From: Christensenella sp. UBA4263
GTDB lineage: Bacteria; Bacillota; Clostridia; Christensenellales; Aristaeellaceae
Length of the DNA stretch: 8,567 nt
Assembly: GCA_002395225.1 (NCBI GenBank)
Contig: DGWH01000141.1
Location: 12,845-21,411 of the forward strand
Direction: 5' to 3'
The notes under the pieces were generated by a model. The model was given only the letters and a program-made list of their open reading frames with translations, was not told the DNA's origin and ran no database searches. Every line of letters starts with the position of its first letter. The stretch's first letter is position 1. Shown one piece after another: positions 5,113-8,567 of this stretch. The translations under genes were made by a program, and so were the position numbers.

Positions 5113-7009
5113 TGCGGTATATTCAAAGTGGCACCAGGAGCTGGAGATTTTCCGGCGGATAAAGCCCTGCCTGATTCTGGAGGGGAATATCCTGGACAGC
5201 TACCTTTACCCGGAGGACGGGACCATTCCGAAGGGGACTATCGTGCGTCTGCCGGCCTACCTGCATTATTACCTCAAGGACCTGGGATATGAGAACATCG
5301 TGATGTTTGATGATATCCGCGGGTTTTATAATTCCTGTGAGGACGGATATATTGAGCGCTTTGCGGAGCTGGTGCGGGCACGCCTTGAAAACAGGTCGAT
5401 TCATGCGGAATTCCGGGGAAAAGCCGCCGGTTCGGCAGCGCGTCTGACGGCTGCTGCACTGACGCAGCGAAAAATGCCCACCGCGGTTATTCTGGATTTT
5501 GCTTCGCGCTATGTGTGTGATCCGGGCAATTTGCAGCAGTCGGAGATTGAGGGATTCACCGTTTTGCAGCAGGCCTCACTGGATGCCGGCGAGGTCCGGA
5601 CGGAAAACGGGACGCTCAGGAATCTGGTGATTCTGCTGGTCAATAAGATCAATGACGTGCCGGCGTGGTTTTATCTGGGGAACCCCAATGTCAAGCCCAT
5701 CCTGCTGCGTACGCCGTCAAAAGAGGAGCGGGCCGAGATGGTAAAGGGGGAAAATTTCCCGTCCTTCTTTGCCGCAAGACAGTATTCTCTGGAGCGTCCT
5801 GAGTTTGATGCCCATCCGGAGGAACTGGAAAAGATTCAGGACCGGTTTGTTGCCCTGACGGAGGGCTTTTCCTTCACGGAACTGAACGGCCTGCGCCGGC
5901 TGTGCAAGAACCAGAATATCCGGATCCGGGACATGTGCTCGGTGATTGATCTGTACAAGTTCGGGATTAAGGACAATCCCTGGAACAAGCTGAACGTGGA
6001 TGATTTCCGTGAGGCGGATAAAGCATTCGAGAAGCGGGTCAAGGGACAGCCGGTGGCCATGATGCAGACGCTGGATGTGGTCAAGCGTGCCATGACAGGG
6101 CTTTCGGATATTGCCTCTTCCACCCATGGAAAACCGAAAGGCGTGCTCTTTTTTGCCGGCCCCACCGGCACAGGCAAAACGGAGATGGCCAAAACGCTGG
6201 CAGAGAGACTCTTTGGAGATGAGAGTGCCTGTATCCGGTTTGACATGAGTGAGTTCAGCCAGTCTCACAGTGATCAGCGGCTGCTGGGTGCCCCTCCGGG
6301 ATACGTGGGGTATGAGGCGGGCGGTCAGCTGACCAATGCGGTGAAGAATAACCCGTTCTGTATCCTGCTCTTTGATGAAATCGAAAAGGCACATCCCTCC
6401 ATCCTGGACAAGTTCCTGCAGATTCTGGAGGATGGACGGATGACGGATGGTAAGGGCGAGACGGTCTATTTCTCAGAATCCATTATCATCTTTACCAGCA
6501 ATCTGGGCATTTATGAACAGACCGGCAGCGGAGAGCGGATTCAGTGCGTTTCGCCGGACATGCCTTATGAGGAGATAAAAAAGCAGGTTCGTCAGGGGAT
6601 TGAAAACTATTTCAAGATCCAGCTGGGACGGCCGGAGATTCTGAACCGGATCGGCGAGAACATTGTGGTGTTCGACTTTATCCGGCCGGAGGTGGCGGAG
6701 CGGATTCTCCGGGCGCGCATTGAGAAGATTATCGCCAATTTGCATGCGGAGAAAAACATTGATCTGTCCGTGTCCCCGCAGGCGTATGATGTTCTGCTTG
6801 AGCGGGCCATGGACAACCTTGAAAACGGCGGTCGGGGAATCGGCAACATTGTGGAGAGTCTGTTTGTCAATCCGCTGTCCCGGTACCTGTTTGATCACGG
6901 ACTGTTTACCGGCTGTCAGCTCTGCGTCGAGGATATTCAGGCAGAGGAAATGCCCTATACACTGACTTGCAGCCAGGAGAAACTCCGGGAGAACCAAAAT
7001 GGAATTTGA
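5105..7009 (+). CDS. AAA+ ATPase with degenerate N-terminal AAA-like half and ClpB-D2-like motor
   Basis: A 634-residue protein. The C-terminal half (about 340-615) closely resembles the second ATPase domain of ClpB/ClpA unfoldases. It has Walker A GPTGTGKT (352-359), pore-loop GYVG with Tyr400, Walker B LLFDEIEKAH (Asp424-Glu425), sensor 1 FTSN (Asn466), arginine-finger region RPEILNR (509-515) and sensor 2 GGRGIGN (Arg577). All catalytic residues are present, so ATP hydrolysis and substrate threading are likely. The N-terminal half lacks a P-loop but has the strand order of an AAA+ core: LILEGNILDSY near 23-33, VILDF near 128-132 and LVILLVN ending at Asn180. I read it as an inactive AAA-like domain (inference). 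No Clp N-domain, middle coiled coil or ClpP-binding IGF-type loop is visible. ATG at 5105 overlaps the upstream stop by 8 nt. A TTG at 5102 is an alternative, better spaced (8 nt) from AAAGGG at 5088-5093. Likely role: remodelling or disassembling a target chosen by operon partners. Confidence 0.88.
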   Translation: MSDAVYSKWHQELEIFRRIKPCLILEGNILDSYLYPEDGTIPKGTIVRLPAYLHYYLKDLGYENIVMFDDIRGFYNSCEDGYIERFAELVRARLENRSIHAEFRGKAAGSAARLTAAALTQRKMPTAVILDFASRYVCDPGNLQQSEIEGFTVLQQASLDAGEVRTENGTLRNLVILLVNKINDVPAWFYLGNPNVKPILLRTPSKEERAEMVKGENFPSFFAARQYSLERPEFDAHPEELEKIQDRFVALTEGFSFTELNGLRRLCKNQNIRIRDMCSVIDLYKFGIKDNPWNKLNVDDFREADKAFEKRVKGQPVAMMQTLDVVKRAMTGLSDIASSTHGKPKGVLFFAGPTGTGKTEMAKTLAERLFGDESACIRFDMSEFSQSHSDQRLLGAPPGYVGYEAGGQLTNAVKNNPFCILLFDEIEKAHPSILDKFLQILEDGRMTDGKGETVYFSESIIIFTSNLGIYEQTGSGERIQCVSPDMPYEEIKKQVRQGIENYFKIQLGRPEILNRIGENIVVFDFIRPEVAERILRARIEKIIANLHAEKNIDLSVSPQAYDVLLERAMDNLENGGRGIGNIVESLFVNPLSRYLFDHGLFTGCQLCVEDIQAEEMPYTLTCSQEKLRENQNGI

Positions 7010-7763
7010 AGCAGGAATTTGTGTCCGGCGGGGCAGAAATAAGGATGAATGTCAGGATACAGCATTGGTCGGGAAACAGGTTCTTGGCGAAACGCAGGGA
7101 TCATTGACCTGCCAATCCCCGGCCTGGATTGTACTCCTTGACGGTGTCGGCGGGAATGCCGGAGGGCGGGAAGCGTCCCGCTATGTTGCCTCGGAACTTG
7201 CCTGCAGTGAGCCGTCATCTGAGCCAGAAAGCGTTCGCAGCTGGATCATGGCGATTAACCGCCGGCTTCTGGCGGAGGCGGCTCCGGAAAATACGCGGAT
7301 GGCGACCACACTTGCCGGCGTCTTCTTTTCCGGAACGGACGCATATCTGGTAAATGCCGGCAATACCCGTGTTTATGCCCTTCAGGGTTCGTATCTGAGG
7401 CAGCTGACACGGGATCATACGACCCGGCAGATGCTGCTGGACATGGGCAGAGAGGAGGCTGTCCGAGCCTGCAATGCCAGCGAAATTGTGTGCTGCCTGG
7501 GAGGCGGGGAGCCCGGGTATCTGGACCGGCTTTCCGTTTCCAAGGTGTTTGAACACACCATGCCGCAAATTCTCCTGATGACCACGGATGGAATCCATGA
7601 TGTGCTGACTCTGGATGAAATGGAACTGCTGCTGGCCGGAGAGGGAACCCTGCAGGAAAAAGCAGAGCGGCTCTGCCTTGAAGCGGCAAATCAGGGGTCT
7701 GAGGATGACTGCAGTGCGATTCTGGTAAATCTTCGGCAGAATCCGGTGACGGCGGAACCGTGA
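6999..7763 (+). CDS. PP2C-family (PPM) Ser/Thr protein phosphatase
   Basis: A 254-residue single-domain phosphatase of the metal-dependent PPM/PP2C family, of the usual length for bacterial stand-alone members. It removes phosphate from Ser/Thr residues with Mn/Mg. Motifs in order are RNKDECQDTAL (Asp20), LLDGVGGNAGG (Asp48-Gly49), MATTLAG, NAGNTRVYAL, LTRDHTT, TTDGIHD (Asp197) and SEDDCSAILV (Asp236). The four metal-binding aspartates are all present, so activity is likely. The common GDSR motif reads GNTR. No membrane segment is seen, so it should be cytosolic. ATG at 6999 overlaps the AAA+ stop by 11 nt, with GGGAGA at 6987-6992 giving a 6-nt spacing. It is the last operon gene; the next starts 107 bp on. 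A cognate kinase is not in the window, so its substrate (perhaps the FHA or AAA+ partner, or a distant kinase's target) is unknown. Confidence 0.92.
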   Translation: MEFEAGICVRRGRNKDECQDTALVGKQVLGETQGSLTCQSPAWIVLLDGVGGNAGGREASRYVASELACSEPSSEPESVRSWIMAINRRLLAEAAPENTRMATTLAGVFFSGTDAYLVNAGNTRVYALQGSYLRQLTRDHTTRQMLLDMGREEAVRACNASEIVCCLGGGEPGYLDRLSVSKVFEHTMPQILLMTTDGIHDVLTLDEMELLLAGEGTLQEKAERLCLEAANQGSEDDCSAILVNLRQNPVTAEP

Positions 7764-7870
7764 GGTTAAAGGGAGCAGTGGCGCTGCCAACCGGAGGTAG
7801 TCAGTCAAAGCCCGGCTGAAAAAAACGCACTGGCAAGTGACCGAAGTTGAGCCTTGAGAGGAAACGTTTC
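7764..7870. other. Short gap between the PP2C gene and the AAA-ATPase_like gene
   Basis: This 107-bp gap has no clear terminator. The short inverted pieces GCAG/CTGC and AGCC/GGCT are too weak, although six A residues follow the latter. No convincing promoter is seen. GAGAGG at 7856-7861 is the ribosome binding site for the next gene, 9 nt before its ATG. Read-through from the operon cannot be excluded. Confidence 0.5.
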
Positions 7871-8567
7871 ATGAAGCGATTCAATACAGCAGCAGTTTGT
7901 CTGCCGTCAGAGCATTATATGGCGGATCTGTCCGAGAGAGTCAGAGAGATAAAGAAAATGGTGGATGATGAGAAATATTTCACCATTACCAGACCGGGAC
8001 AGTACGGGAAGACGACGATACTCTGTGCGCTGAAAAATGTACTGGAAAAAACCTATGAGGTGGCAGGCATTTCCTTTGGGACGCTTTCAGCAGCGGACTT
8101 TGATACAGAACAGTCTTTCATTGAGGCCTTTTGCAGACTGATAAAGCGGGAAAACGGAAAAGGTTTATCGATTCCTTCGGTGATTTTAAAGCGGCTTGAA
8201 GGGTATTTGGTCAGGAAAGCAGATGAGGCAACACTGAGTGAACTGTATGATACCTTATCTGAATGGTGCGAACTGTCAGCAAAACCGGTTGTGCTGATTG
8301 TTGATGATGTTGATACAGAACCGGATAATCAGGTTTTCCGCGATTTTCTGGCTCAGCTGCGATGCGGATATATTTCCCGGGATATGAATGATGAACCGTT
8401 TTTTCATTCCGTCATCCTCGCAGGAGTTACGGATGTCAAATCTCCCAGAAATGAGATTCATGCGGGCAAAGTGTATATAGAACGCAGTCCCTGGAACATC
8501 GCCGCAGATTTCACGCTCGACATGAGCCTGTCGGAAACCGATATCAAAGGAATGCTGGATGAATATG
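7871..8567 (+). CDS. AAA-ATPase_like protein (PF09820-type, usually with C-terminal PD-(D/E)XK domain), N-terminal part
   Basis: The frame is open from ATG 7871 to the window end, giving 232 residues of a protein that is normally about 500-570 residues. The N-terminus MKRFNTAAVCLPSEHYM, the P-loop RPGQYGKTT (residues 41-49), the Walker B VVLIVDDVD (Asp145-Asp146) and RSPWNIAADF followed by DMS and GMLDEY match the conserved layout of the AAA-ATPase_like family. Members are abundant and often multi-copy in gut Clostridia and Bacteroidetes and usually end in a predicted nuclease-fold domain (PF08011), which lies beyond this window. The Walker B reads DDVD where DEVD is more usual. Sampled lines are 43-45% G+C, clearly lower than upstream genes, which fits separate acquisition. 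The biological function of the family is not established; defence or mobile-element roles are guesses. It is probably not part of the upstream signalling operon. Confidence 0.88.
   Translation, partial: MKRFNTAAVCLPSEHYMADLSERVREIKKMVDDEKYFTITRPGQYGKTTILCALKNVLEKTYEVAGISFGTLSAADFDTEQSFIEAFCRLIKRENGKGLSIPSVILKRLEGYLVRKADEATLSELYDTLSEWCELSAKPVVLIVDDVDTEPDNQVFRDFLAQLRCGYISRDMNDEPFFHSVILAGVTDVKSPRNEIHAGKVYIERSPWNIAADFTLDMSLSETDIKGMLDEY

Noticed and set aside
5717..6394. Minus-strand open frame of 225 codons
   Set aside because: It lies wholly inside the AAA+ gene, opposite conserved Walker A coding sequence, and has no recognisable motif.
5105..7009. Calling the AAA+ gene clpB, clpA or clpC
   Set aside because: Only the D2-like motor matches. 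The N-terminal domain, first active ATPase ring and coiled-coil middle domain of those proteins are absent.
7810..7827. AGCCCGGCT followed by six A as a terminator
   Set aside because: The arms are only four bases with almost no loop, and the homopolymer is A, not T, on the transcribed sense strand.
1..8567. tRNA, rRNA, CRISPR array, insertion sequence or prophage attachment site
   Set aside because: No regularly spaced repeats, transposase motifs, terminal inverted repeats or cloverleaf-like sequence were seen on either strand.

Overview
The window most likely comes from an anaerobic member of the Firmicutes, probably a gut-type Clostridia or Lachnospiraceae relative. The reasons are an Xfp-type phosphoketolase, purine-rich Shine-Dalgarno sites at short spacing, an oxygen-sensitive NrdG-like radical SAM activase and an AAA-ATPase_like/PD-(D/E)XK family gene of a kind common in gut anaerobes. 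The taxonomic call is inference. All credible genes lie on the + strand. Sampled 60-base lines are about 50-67% G+C up to about 7.76 kb and about 43-45% in the last gene.

Layout: (1) 1-1668 is the C-terminal two thirds of phosphoketolase (xfp), whose 5' end lies outside the window. A long perfect-looking hairpin follows it. (2) 1669-2207 is a 539-bp gap with a candidate promoter and a leader of about 290 nt rich in potential stem-loops. (3) 2208-3281 is a 12-TM membrane protein made of two tandem DUF308/HdeD-like halves. A strong intrinsic terminator lies at 3427-3470. (4) The gap 3282-3874 carries two candidate sigma-A-type promoters. (5) 3875-7763 is a tightly overlapping four-gene operon: a double zinc-ribbon plus FHA-like protein, an NrdG-like radical SAM activase, an AAA+ ATPase with a ClpB-D2-like motor and a P-loop-less N-terminal half, and a PP2C-type Ser/Thr phosphatase. 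(6) 7871 to the window end is the start of an AAA-ATPase_like (PF09820-type) gene of lower G+C, cut by the window edge.

The four-gene operon is the most interesting part. Stop/start overlaps of 4, 8 and 11 nt imply coupled translation and a joint function. It joins phospho-signalling parts (phosphatase, FHA-like fold), a protein-remodelling motor, and a radical enzyme activase with no glycyl-radical partner in view. No Ser/Thr kinase and no NrdD or pyruvate-formate-lyase-type substrate is encoded in the window. I infer a post-translational control module in which the AAA+ motor remodels a target and the zinc-ribbon/FHA protein acts as an adaptor. The target, the signal and the kinase cannot be seen from this sequence.
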